Source: an uncultured Veillonella sp. (GTDB taxonomy: Bacteria; Bacillota; Negativicutes; Veillonellales; Veillonellaceae). Taken from it: 33,627 nt of DNA. The notes below the pieces were generated by a model. The model was given only the letters and a program-made list of their open reading frames with translations, was not told the origin of the DNA and ran no database searches. This document shows positions 1 through 7,223 of the stretch, one piece after another. Within the stretch, counting starts at the first letter, position 1; every line of letters begins with the position of its first letter. The stretch covers positions 1 to 33,627 of the forward strand of contig CAAEOZ010000092.1 in NCBI GenBank assembly GCA_900757715.1, written 5' to 3'. The translations under genes and the position numbers were made by a program.

Positions 1-88
1 CGGAGGATTAGGGATTCGAACCCTAGCGACGGTAACCCGCCCTAACGATTTAGCAAACCGTCCTCTTCAGCCTCTTGAGTAATCCTCC
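1..88 (-). tRNA. tRNA-Ser (anticodon GCU)
   Basis: Read on the minus strand this folds as a class II tRNA. A 7-bp acceptor stem pairs GGAGGAT (82-88) with ATCCTCC (2-8). The anticodon stem ACGGT/ATCGT closes the loop TTGCTAA with anticodon GCT (52-54). A long variable arm follows, then a TAGGG/CCCTA T-arm with a TTCGAAT loop. The long variable arm and GCT anticodon identify serine (AGC/AGU codons). The window starts at the discriminator base, so an encoded CCA cannot be checked. Confidence 0.96.
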
Positions 89-103
89 ATGCTTTACTGA
101 GTA

Positions 104-133
104 ATCATATCATACCTAATAAAGCATTGTCAA
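104..133 (-). promoter_or_regulatory. Promoter of tRNA-Ser
   Basis: On the minus strand there is a perfect -35 TTGACA (128-133), an 18-nt spacer and -10 TATGAT (104-109) preceded by TGA, which also makes an extended -10. Transcription would start about 9 nt upstream of the mature tRNA 5' end. The promoter sits just after the dps stop codon, so the tRNA need not depend on dps read-through. Confidence 0.7.
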
Positions 134-138
134 TTGTC

Positions 139-573
139 TTATTTCAACATGGATTCGATGAACCAGATTTGTTTTACATAGTATGCAACGTGATCTTCCA
201 TCATGCTCACGAGCAAGAAATCATCTTCTTCATCAGCTGCTGCACGAATCGCTACAGCTTGATCTTTCATGTATTTGAAATCTTTAAGAAGAATATCGAT
301 TACCTTTGCTTGAGGGATATCTTCTTGACCAAGTTCTTCGATTTTAGTCAATTTTGCGTATTCTGCAGAATTTACCAATGGGAATTGACCTTGCATTTTT
401 ACATGTTCTGCTACTGCATCAAAATATTCAAATGTTTCATCATAGATGGATTCCAAGTATTCATGGATGGATTTGAATTGCGGACCTGTTACATTAAAGT
501 GTAAATTATGTAATTTTACATTCCACACGGAAAGATCTGCTAAATATTGATTTACTTGTTGTACGTTTTTCAT
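139..573 (-). CDS. dps: Dps-family ferritin-like DNA-protection / iron-storage protein
   Basis: The 144-aa product is a Dps/mini-ferritin: a 12-subunit cage that oxidises Fe(II) with hydrogen peroxide and stores iron, protecting DNA in the cytoplasm. The inter-subunit ferroxidase ligands are visible as LHFNV (His25), SIHEYLE (His37) and DAVAEH (Asp52, Glu56). Length is slightly shorter than E. coli Dps, and there is no long Lys-rich N-terminal tail, so direct DNA binding is uncertain. The ATG at 571-573 follows an AAAAGGAG Shine-Dalgarno at 581-588. It appears monocistronic with its own promoter and palindrome upstream (673-725). The role in peroxide or iron stress is inferred from the family. 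Confidence 0.94.
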   Translation of the reverse strand: MKNVQQVNQYLADLSVWNVKLHNLHFNVTGPQFKSIHEYLESIYDETFEYFDAVAEHVKMQGQFPLVNSAEYAKLTKIEELGQEDIPQAKVIDILLKDFKYMKDQAVAIRAAADEEDDFLLVSMMEDHVAYYVKQIWFIESMLK

Positions 574-672
574 AATAATACTCCTTTTACCATTTAATTC
601 TCAATTACAGTTCATTCTAAAAGCAGAACAAACTCAGTTGGCTTATATGCCATCAATTCGTTTATTTAATTT

Positions 673-725
673 ATAATCAATATTGATTATGTTTATATTT
701 TACCAATAATGATTTTCCATGTCAA
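673..725 (-). promoter_or_regulatory. dps promoter with perfect 18-bp palindrome at the start site
   Basis: The minus strand has -35 TTGACA (720-725), a 17-nt spacer and -10 TAAAAT (697-702). The predicted start falls at about 690, the edge of a perfect 18-bp palindrome, ATAATCAAT/ATTGATTAT (673-690). A palindrome there could be the operator of a Fur/PerR-type regulator, which commonly controls dps in Firmicutes. It resembles but does not exactly match their AT-rich boxes. The rest of the 574-952 gap holds only the terminator and short repeats listed below. Confidence 0.6.
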
Positions 726-851
726 TATATGAATAGATATTTTTGTATAAAAGTTTAATAAAAACATCATAACCATACTAATTCAAACATATACCCAATG
801 GATACCAAATCTAAATCCAATAAATCACAGAATCATGTTTCTTCGAATCAT

Positions 852-893
852 AAAAAACCCCTAACTACTAGTTAATCCAATAGTTAGAGGTTT
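852..893 (-). terminator. Rho-independent terminator after cysE
   Basis: On the minus strand a stem AACCTCTAACTA pairs with TAGTTAGGGGTT (one G-T pair) around a 12-nt loop and runs into TTTTTT. It lies 60 nt past the cysE stop and would end the cysK-cysE transcript before dps. Confidence 0.85.
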
Positions 894-959
894 GTATGAT
901 TCTTTGTATGATTCTATATTAAATATGATTTTATATTAAATACGTTTCTATATTAAATA
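891..959. repeat. Short tandem repeats: 12 bp x2, then 17-bp period x3
   Basis: TTTGTATGATTC occurs twice back to back (891-902, 903-914). It is followed by three copies of TATATTAAATA at a 17-bp period (915-925, 932-942, 949-959). The last copy runs over the cysE stop codon. The array is short and AT-rich, with no evident coding or terminator role. Confidence 0.75.
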
Positions 960-1564
960 TAGTATTCTATGTAATTATCAGGGATTTTCTTCTCCTCTGC
1001 TTGTGCAGCAGTTGCATTGCGACTAGGTTTACGAACATACATATTTTCTGGATCTGTTTCAAAAATTACCATATCCTTAGGAATATCATGTTTGATAACG
1101 AGATTACAGCCAATCTTCGTACGCGCCCCAATCGTAATGTCCCCTAAAATTTTTGTACCCGTACCGATGAGTACATCATCTTCAATGGTCGGATGCCGCT
1201 TTACCTTTTTAGAGGACATGCCACCTAAAGTCACTTGATGGAACAAGGTTACATTATCCCCTACAATAGCCGTTTCACCAATAACAACGCCCATACCGTG
1301 GTCGATAAATAAACCACGACCGATTGTTGCACCTGGATGGATTTCGATACCCGTCACATGACGAGAATGTAGTGCTACACGGCGAGCCAAGGTCGGCCAC
1401 CCCGCCTTATAAAGGCGATGAGCAAAGAAATGCCAGAACAAAGCCGTAATATGTGGATATGTCCATATAACCATCCATACACTTGTGGCAGCTGGGTCAG
1501 AATCCATTACGCGCTTAATATTATATTGAATTTTGCCCCATAATTCACGCAAACCTTGCATCAT
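953..1564 (-). CDS. cysE: Serine O-acetyltransferase
   Basis: The 203-aa enzyme transfers acetyl from acetyl-CoA to serine, giving O-acetylserine, the substrate of CysK. The N-terminal helical part (about 1-70) is followed by the left-handed beta-helix of hexapeptide repeats. Characteristic segments are TGIEIHPGATIGRGLFIDHG, VVIGETA and HQVTLGG; His89 (IDH) and His124 (RHP) match the conserved histidines of the family. It is close in size to Firmicute CysE and shorter than the E. coli enzyme. Two adjacent ATG codons follow GGAG (1570-1573); either gives good spacing. It lies 160 nt downstream of cysK on the same strand, with no terminator between, so the two probably form one transcript. Confidence 0.95.
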   Translation of the reverse strand: MMQGLRELWGKIQYNIKRVMDSDPAATSVWMVIWTYPHITALFWHFFAHRLYKAGWPTLARRVALHSRHVTGIEIHPGATIGRGLFIDHGMGVVIGETAIVGDNVTLFHQVTLGGMSSKKVKRHPTIEDDVLIGTGTKILGDITIGARTKIGCNLVIKHDIPKDMVIFETDPENMYVRKPSRNATAAQAEEKKIPDNYIEYYI

Positions 1565-1724
1565 AGTGACTCCATCTCAAATTACTCTACTCTCATTCTA
1601 CTCATATAATAGATATATATAGTATACAACATGTTTGGTCTATATTCCTATATATAAGGCTATATCTATATAGAACCTATTCTTTTATCATTCAAAATCT
1701 CGTATTTTATCTATCTAAAATCTA

Positions 1725-2639
1725 TTATTTAACGTATTCATTATTGCCGAAGTCCAAAAGGGATAAATATTTCTCTACTCCATCAGGTGCAATCACGACG
1801 ATATTTGCCTTAGGTTCTTCCCGAGCAATGCGTTTTGCCACTACAATAGCCGCCCCCGCGGAAAGACCAATAGAGATACCACTTTCACGCATAAAGGTTT
1901 GCACCTCGCTAAAGGCTTCTTCATCACTTACAGTTTGCACGCCGTCCATCAAGCTTTGGTCAAAGTTTTCAGGAATGAAACCAGCCCCAATACCTTGTAT
2001 TTTGTGAGGGCCGCCCTTACCTTCGGTAATAGCAGGAGATCCCGCTGGCTCTACAGCAATGGCTTTTAGATTAGGATTATGTTCTTTCAATCGTCTTGTA
2101 ACGCCTGTGAAAGTACCACCCGTGCCGATACCCGCTACAAATACATCGACGTTCGGCACTTGTTCTACGATTTCAGCACCCGTTGTACGGTAATGCATAT
2201 CTGGGTTTTCAGGATTTACGAACTGGCCCAAGGTGAAAGCACTTGGATACTTCTCTAAAATTTCATTGGCCCGCTCAAGAGCCCCCTTCATACCTATTTC
2301 TTTTGGAGTTAAGATGAGTTGTGCCCCATACGCCTTAATAAGCTCACGGCGTTCTTTACTCATACTTTCAGGCATGATGATCACTGTTTTAATATGTAAA
2401 ATAGCGCCTACCATGGCAAGAGCAATACCCGTATTGCCACTCGTCGCTTCTACGATAATACTATTTTCGTGAATACGACCTTGCGCCTTTGCCGCCTGCA
2501 ACATGCCGAGTACGGCACGGTCTTTTACAGAACCGCCTACATTATATTTTTCAAGTTTTACATAAATATTGGTATTTGGCAATTGATATATCGGTGTTTT
2601 ACCGATAAGTTCAGTTGTTTGGTTTGTTACTATACTCAT
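1725..2639 (-). CDS. cysK: Cysteine synthase A (O-acetylserine sulfhydrylase)
   Basis: The 304-aa PLP enzyme makes cysteine from O-acetylserine and sulfide. The PLP lysine is Lys39 in GGSVKDRA. The substrate loop is EATSGNTG (64-71), and a glycine-rich phosphate-binding loop GIGTGGTFTG lies mid-protein. Length fits the fold-type II family. The final residues do not match the CysE-binding consensus well enough to comment on complex formation. The ATG follows AGAGGGAG with normal spacing. It is first in a cysK-cysE transcript starting at the promoter near 2770-2799, with a terminator-like hairpin in the leader. Confidence 0.96.
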   Translation of the reverse strand: MSIVTNQTTELIGKTPIYQLPNTNIYVKLEKYNVGGSVKDRAVLGMLQAAKAQGRIHENSIIVEATSGNTGIALAMVGAILHIKTVIIMPESMSKERRELIKAYGAQLILTPKEIGMKGALERANEILEKYPSAFTLGQFVNPENPDMHYRTTGAEIVEQVPNVDVFVAGIGTGGTFTGVTRRLKEHNPNLKAIAVEPAGSPAITEGKGGPHKIQGIGAGFIPENFDQSLMDGVQTVSDEEAFSEVQTFMRESGISIGLSAGAAIVVAKRIAREEPKANIVVIAPDGVEKYLSLLDFGNNEYVK

Positions 2640-2666
2640 CTAATTCTCCCTCTAGCGATAGATGAT

Positions 2667-2699
2667 AAAAATCGCCCTTAGGAACATCCCAAGGACGAT
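2667..2699 (-). promoter_or_regulatory. Terminator-like hairpin in the cysK leader (candidate attenuator)
   Basis: On the minus strand a 13-bp stem (two G-T pairs) spans 2671-2699 with a 3-nt loop and runs into TTTTT (2667-2671), 28 nt upstream of cysK. An alternative pairing is possible between CAAGG (2711-2715) and CCTTG in the 5' arm of the hairpin. A second small hairpin ACGG/CCGT (2731-2744) lies upstream. This is the layout of transcription attenuation. The leader is about 120 nt and shows no T-box or SAM-riboswitch consensus, so the ligand or factor is unknown. Confidence 0.6.
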
Positions 2700-2769
2700 A
2701 TTATATTGCACCTTGTTATTCACCATACACGGGGTATAACCGTTTATGTATTCCAATTAATACAACCAT

Positions 2770-2799
2770 ACTCTAACATTTGAATCATTTCATTGTCAA
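2770..2799 (-). promoter_or_regulatory. Promoter of cysK-cysE
   Basis: The minus strand shows a perfect -35 TTGACA (2794-2799) and a -10 of TTAGAG at 17-nt spacing or TAGAGT at 18-nt spacing (2770-2776). The predicted start near 2763 gives the structured leader described at 2667-2699. Confidence 0.6.
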
Positions 2800-2853
2800 G
2801 AGAATGAGAACGACTTTTAAAACCCTAAAAATACAGGAAATAACTAGCTTCAT

Positions 2854-3714
2854 CTATTTACTTGTAAGAATGTCCACCACGATATCCCAAGTGATAGGCA
2901 CCAATATGATGGCTAGAGCCAAAGCAATAAAGAGAACGGCTCCCACCAATACACTTAGACGAGGAACTAAGGATATGGCAACGCTCTTAGCCAAACTAGA
3001 TAGTTTACTAAAATCATGATGCAACGCTACATGGCCCCATAAGAAGCCTGCTACTACATAGGAAATTATATAAGGATCTAGCAGTAGATGCGTAGACAGC
3101 TCATTATTTTCATGCATAATGCGATTGATAACGGGTGAGACTAGTACATTCACTAGCATAGCTAAAACCTTGAACCACACAACGCAGACAATATATGTCC
3201 ACATGCTCCTCTTGGTCATCCAGAGCATGTATAGAAGTCCTATTATACTTGCTCCCAGAGATCCTTTCTCACCTTCCATGTATCGCTCCATCCAAGATGG
3301 CTGATCCTTGCCTGACTCTACTTGGCTGTAGTAAAAGGATAGATTTCTTTCACCATGCGCTACATCGACAAGCCCCAAAACTTGGAATAACACAAGCAAA
3401 AACATGATAGCTACAATGACTTGGAGACTTTCACTAAAGAAAATATCCATAAAATCAACATCGAGACGGCCTATGTTCATAAGGTTGCCATATATATCGT
3501 AAAAGGCTAAATATACAGCATTTGTTAGAAACAGGTCCATAACAAATAGGAGCAACACAAAAATAATATAACCATTCCATCGAGTCCATTTGCTTTGTGA
3601 TTCTATATAGGTATTTGACCCTACCATAATCGACGCAGGGTGTATAGACAAGGTCACACCGATCATAAAAAACATTACAAACGATGTGACCATTGTTAAA
3701 TATTCGTATGCCAT
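2854..3714 (-). CDS. Polytopic membrane protein, unknown function, coupled to queF
   Basis: I do not recognise the family. The 286-aa product is hydrophobic, with about six or seven membrane segments: roughly 5-27, 47-72, 94-117, 152-168, 173-196, 213-229 and 248-275. A charged loop around 118-148 (DVAHGERNLS... WMERYMEGEKG) lies in the middle. The start codon is one base after the queF stop, and no clear Shine-Dalgarno precedes it, so translation is probably coupled to queF. It is longer than the known queuosine-precursor transporters QueT and YhhQ and lacks features I can tie to them. A link to queuosine rests on position only. Confidence 0.75.
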   Translation of the reverse strand: MAYEYLTMVTSFVMFFMIGVTLSIHPASIMVGSNTYIESQSKWTRWNGYIIFVLLLFVMDLFLTNAVYLAFYDIYGNLMNIGRLDVDFMDIFFSESLQVIVAIMFLLVLFQVLGLVDVAHGERNLSFYYSQVESGKDQPSWMERYMEGEKGSLGASIIGLLYMLWMTKRSMWTYIVCVVWFKVLAMLVNVLVSPVINRIMHENNELSTHLLLDPYIISYVVAGFLWGHVALHHDFSKLSSLAKSVAISLVPRLSVLVGAVLFIALALAIILVPITWDIVVDILTSK

Positions 3715-3715
3715 A

Positions 3716-4213
3716 TTAACGGTATGCTACGCGCTCTGGCTGCATGTCGTGGAAGTGAAGGCGCTCTTTTGCAGTCTTTTCCCACTCGGTACCAGGCTTG
3801 CCATAGTTTGCGTATGGATCGATAGATAAACCACCACGAGGCGTAAACTTCCCCCAAACCTCGATATATTTTGGTTCCATCAACTTTACGAGATCTTTCA
3901 TGATGATGTTGATGCAGTCCTCGTGAAAGTCACCGTGATTGCGGAAACTAAATAGATATAACTTCAAAGACTTGGACTCTACCATTTTCTTATCTGGTAC
4001 GTAAGAAATATAGATTGTCGCAAAGTCTGGTTGACCTGTCATAGGACACAAGCTTGTGAACTCAGGGCAATTAAACTTAACGAAATAGTCATTGTCAGGG
4101 TGTTTATTATCAAACGCCTCTAACACCTGTGGCGCATAATCACTAGGATAATCAGTCTTGTGACCTAACATCGTTACCCCTTGTAACTCTTTTTCAGATC
4201 TGCCGGATGCCAT
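3716..4213 (-). CDS. queF: NADPH-dependent 7-cyano-7-deazaguanine (preQ0) reductase
   Basis: QueF reduces the nitrile of preQ0 to the amine preQ1, a step in queuosine tRNA modification. The type I (unimodular) signature ESKSLK is present. The catalytic Cys56 is in FTSLCP and the general acid Asp63 in GQPDF, matching Cys55/Asp62 of the B. subtilis enzyme; NHGDFHE follows. The ATG at 4211-4213 was chosen because AAAGAGG lies just upstream and the product is then 165 aa, the usual length. A longer frame to a GTG at 4270 would add 19 basic residues without an SD. The unknown membrane gene follows with a 1-nt gap. Confidence 0.94.
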   Translation of the reverse strand: MASGRSEKELQGVTMLGHKTDYPSDYAPQVLEAFDNKHPDNDYFVKFNCPEFTSLCPMTGQPDFATIYISYVPDKKMVESKSLKLYLFSFRNHGDFHEDCINIIMKDLVKLMEPKYIEVWGKFTPRGGLSIDPYANYGKPGTEWEKTAKERLHFHDMQPERVAYR

Positions 4214-4273
4214 AAGGAACCTCTTTCTATACATTCTATAATTAAATATATTAAATAATTTATGTAACACTTA

Positions 4274-4282
4274 ATTATAGCA
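4274..4282 (-). promoter_or_regulatory. Extended -10 element upstream of queF
   Basis: TGCTATAAT on the minus strand is a full extended -10 about 60 nt upstream of the chosen queF start. No good -35 is seen at 17 nt. The leader contains no preQ1-riboswitch consensus. Confidence 0.45.
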
Positions 4283-4323
4283 TATAAGGAACAACCTATA
4301 GACTATATGTACGATTTAGGTAT

Positions 4324-4665
4324 CTAATAATAAGTCAAAACATATAAATATATGTATAAGGCTACTAGAAATAACCAAGAATATAAAGCTCCTTTAAAAA
4401 GTTTTTGATGTTTTTTAGTTTTATCAACATCATAATGCTCACTACTAGGTATATAATACATTCCAATCAATGAAATCCCCATAACAACTAAAGACAAAAA
4501 AAATAATACAAATATCGAAACTACTTCATGAAGTAAACCTAATCCAATCCATATAGCCATCCCTAACATTGCGACAATTCTAGCTAAAGTGAGCTTCCCT
4601 TCATGAGTAATTAATTTATATATAATAAATATTATTCCTGATATTATAATTAAATCCTGAAGCAT
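4324..4665 (-). CDS. Small polytopic membrane protein, candidate immunity protein
   Basis: The 113-aa product has three or four predicted membrane segments (about 4-18, 28-46, 48-72, 90-110) and a short charged loop (73-88). Its ATG overlaps the stop codon of the preceding exoprotein remnant by one base (TAATG at 4663-4667), so the two were translated together. A small gene immediately after the variable C-terminus of a CdiA/FHA-type exoprotein is the usual place for a cognate immunity gene. That position, not sequence similarity, is the basis for the call. The gene is very AT-rich compared with its neighbours, as horizontally acquired toxin-immunity cassettes often are. Confidence 0.6.
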   Translation of the reverse strand: MLQDLIIISGIIFIIYKLITHEGKLTLARIVAMLGMAIWIGLGLLHEVVSIFVLFFLSLVVMGISLIGMYYIPSSEHYDVDKTKKHQKLFKGALYSWLFLVALYIYLYVLTYY

Positions 4666-6205
4666 TACTTATCTATATCCTTTTTCAAATTAAATTTAAT
4701 TTCATCTTTAACGCGATCGCCAAATGTTGCTCCAGTAACACCAATAGCAAAAGCCCCCGCAGGACCAGCAATAATACCCCCACCAAGGTCTCCTGCAAAT
4801 CCAGCACCAACAGGAATTAAATCAGCGCCCCATGCCTTTACTAATTCATGCCCACTGTACATTTGGTAATCTTTTTGCATATCGTTAAGTAAGAAACCTA
4901 TTGAAACAGGCCCTCCAACTTTCGCTACAGTTCGAGTAAATTTTGATGCGTTCTCCGCATAATACACATATCCAACCCATGGTTGATTTCCTACCTCAGA
5001 TAATACATTTTGAAGAACTGACATTCCTAAAGCATCCTTAGTCCAAACAAATGTAGACTTAGATTCAGACACAGGCATTACACTCACTTTATCAGATGTA
5101 TCAACAAAAATAAATCTTTCATTATTGGATCCATTACTGTATTTGGCTCTAGCCAAAGTAGCCATCTCATCTAGTATTGTTGTAGTACCTAATGATACAT
5201 CTTTATTCGTAAGAGTAACATGATAATTTATTCCTAGCTTATTGACTATCCTTGCTCCTAATCCTTTAACGCCTAGAAACATATCATCATCATACATTTT
5301 ACCTTCAGCTCTAACCACCGCATAACTTCCATCTGCATTTTTTCTAAAAGAAGGATTTTCAGCTTCTTGAATATAACTTAAGGTTACACCATTTTCAAGT
5401 ATTCTTATTAACGCTTCAACACTACCATTATTATCAAGGTTTCTAAGAATTGCAATTCTTAAAGACTCAATTTGATGCTCACTCAATTGATTCCATTTAG
5501 ACCCATATTGTGCCTCAGCTACACCTGTCACTGGTGAATGGCCTAAGCTACCATTTACAGCAGCACCTAGTAGAGCACTTAATGATTGAGCTACATCAGG
5601 TTTTTCTTTTGCAATTTTTTGAATCTCTCCAATTAATGCTTCATTGGTAGCACCAGCATAAAACCACTACCCGGCTTATTCCCTGCCATACGGGCAGATA
5701 CTTCAGCGACTACACCATGAGCTATTGCTTTCGCAGCTTTACCTTCTTTAGAGATTGGATTCCAATTATGTAATTGTCCAAAAGCTTCTTTTGCAAATAA
5801 CTTAGATAATTCTTGACGTTCTTCAATTTTCTTTTTATCAAAGATTTCATCAAGCTTATTCAAGCTATCTTTTGTATCTCGAGACAGTGTTTGCATATTA
5901 AAGTTAGCGTCTCGTACTTCTATTGTACCATTTGAAATAGCAGATTTTGTAGTGGAAGAACTAGACTTACTAGGATCTGGTAACAGGTTAGGTAATGTGC
6001 CTAATGTATTCCACACAGCATCTTTTCCTGCTTTACTAAGGTTCTTAAAATTACCTACGTGATTATAACTCATACCTACATTACGAGACGTATATTCTGC
6101 CGTATTTTCAACATCTTTAACATCCAATGATTTAGTGGATAATTTATTTTTATTAGTGTCTACTGTACTATCTATAACAGCCCCTGGTATAAATATATTT
6201 TTAAA
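4665..6205 (-). pseudogene. 3' remnant of a filamentous-haemagglutinin/CdiA-type exoprotein, frameshifted
   Basis: On the minus strand an open frame with no start runs from 6205 and reads GAVIDSTVDTNKNKLSTKS, then VKDVENTAEYTSRNVGMSY. This is the style of haemagglutinin-repeat exoproteins. After AGNKPGSGF the frame is lost at a T run (coding strand, 5660-5663). One extra T restores FYAGATNEALIGEIQKIAKE, continuing through SPVTGVAEAQYGSKWNQ into the 288-codon 3' part. The last roughly 230 codons lack a recognised nuclease or deaminase motif and end in a Gly/Ala-rich segment, as in toxic C-terminal domains. The large 5' part (signal peptide, TPS domain, repeats) is absent. Without it the product cannot be secreted, so this is probably a dead or silent cassette. 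Confidence 0.75.
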
Positions 6206-6350
6206 TCAAACCTAGGTATAAAATCGATAAATTTACTCCTTCTCCTTTATTAGTTTTATAAAATTAAAATTCATAATATAATATTCATATATCCATGTTA
6301 CAGTATCCATTATGATTTATCGTGACATTTTACACACAATGGAGGTTACC

Positions 6351-7082
6351 ATGAAATTAAAACAACTTATTTTATCCGGTATAGCCTTAGGGGCGCTTGC
6401 TTTCACAAGCGGAGTGGTACAGCCTGCACAGGCAGCAGTCGGTATGGATACACCTGCACCGACGCAGAGTTTAAAAAGACCTGCATCAGTAACGACACAG
6501 CATTACATCAATGTAGATGGCCTATTATTGGAGCCAATCGATAAAAAGCCAAATGTCATCTATGTTGATGGTCAGCCACTCGTAGCATTGCGTCAAGTAT
6601 CAGAAGCATTAGGTTACAAAGTATCTTGGGATGCACCTACTAAAACAGCATTGATCGACATGAACATTGCTACATTAGCGGTACAACCAGACTCTAAACA
6701 AGTCGTGCGCAAGGGTAAATTGCAAATTATCAACCTCGATACATCCGAATCTTTGCTACCTGCAGCACGTATGGTAGACGGAATTCTGTATGTAAGTCCG
6801 AACGCATTCAAACTTTTGTTAAATGATGTAAGTATCAATAAAGACGAAATATATATCGTTCCACAACGAAGTCAATTAGCCACTGATTCAAACACACAAA
6901 AAGACAAACGAAACGGTATCGAAACATTTTTACCGGATCAAGGAGATAAAGTAATTCCATACGAAGAAGAGGAAACCAAAGAAAAGAAACCTCTTATTAC
7001 GGTAAAACGAACTAATGCAAAAACGGATACCAAAAACACAGAAGATACTGAATACCAACGTTCTAGCGGATTAAACAGATAA
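6351..7082 (+). CDS. Exported protein with copper-amine-oxidase N-terminal-like (stalk) domain
   Basis: The 243-aa product starts with a signal peptide (basic MKLK, hydrophobic core about 6-23, likely cleavage after AQA at residue 28). A stalk-type domain of the copper amine oxidase N-terminal family follows: VIYVDGQPLVALRQVSEALG then VSWDAPTKTALI, about residues 65-110. It has no oxidase catalytic domain. In Firmicutes this small domain is found on exported, often wall- or surface-associated proteins. The C-terminal 60 residues are charged and probably disordered. The ATG at 6351 follows GGAGGT; an ORF start 13 codons upstream has no SD and would spoil the signal peptide. A TATAAT lies at 6277-6282. 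The precise function is unknown. Confidence 0.85.
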   Translation: MKLKQLILSGIALGALAFTSGVVQPAQAAVGMDTPAPTQSLKRPASVTTQHYINVDGLLLEPIDKKPNVIYVDGQPLVALRQVSEALGYKVSWDAPTKTALIDMNIATLAVQPDSKQVVRKGKLQIINLDTSESLLPAARMVDGILYVSPNAFKLLLNDVSINKDEIYIVPQRSQLATDSNTQKDKRNGIETFLPDQGDKVIPYEEEETKEKKPLITVKRTNAKTDTKNTEDTEYQRSSGLNR

Positions 7083-7127
7083 TAAAATCTTGCGTATAGC
7101 TAAATTCAGTTTAATACCTTATAACTT

Positions 7128-7169
7128 AAAGATGGCAACTCATCACGCTGATGAATTGCCATCTTTTTA
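7128..7169 (+). terminator. Rho-independent terminator
   Basis: The stem AAAGATGGCAA pairs with TTGCCATCTTT, with an inner TCATCA/TGATGA helix around CGC, and is followed by TTTTTATT. It ends the stalk-domain gene at 7082. It could partly serve the convergent gene ending at 7224, although the U-tract is weaker in that direction. Confidence 0.85.
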
Positions 7170-7223
7170 TTATCTTTGATACCTTATTATTTCTTGTTGC
7201 TTTTTACTTCTCAATGTATTTTA

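Noticed and set aside
127..504. Plus-strand 125-codon frame opposite dps
   Set aside because: It is the shadow of dps, is rich in Cys/Phe/Ile as shadows are, and has no ribosome binding site.
2640..2763. T-box or SAM riboswitch before cysK
   Set aside because: The leader is too short for a T-box, has no AGGGTGG-type T-box sequence and no S-box core; only a terminator-like hairpin is supported.
4214..4282. preQ1 riboswitch before queF
   Set aside because: The leader is AT-rich with no preQ1-I or preQ1-II consensus and no hairpin overlapping the SD.
5633..6127. A stand-alone 164-codon gene starting at TTG
   Set aside because: The frame stays open upstream to 6205 with continuous exoprotein-like sequence, and its C-terminus is created by the frameshift, so it is part of one broken gene.
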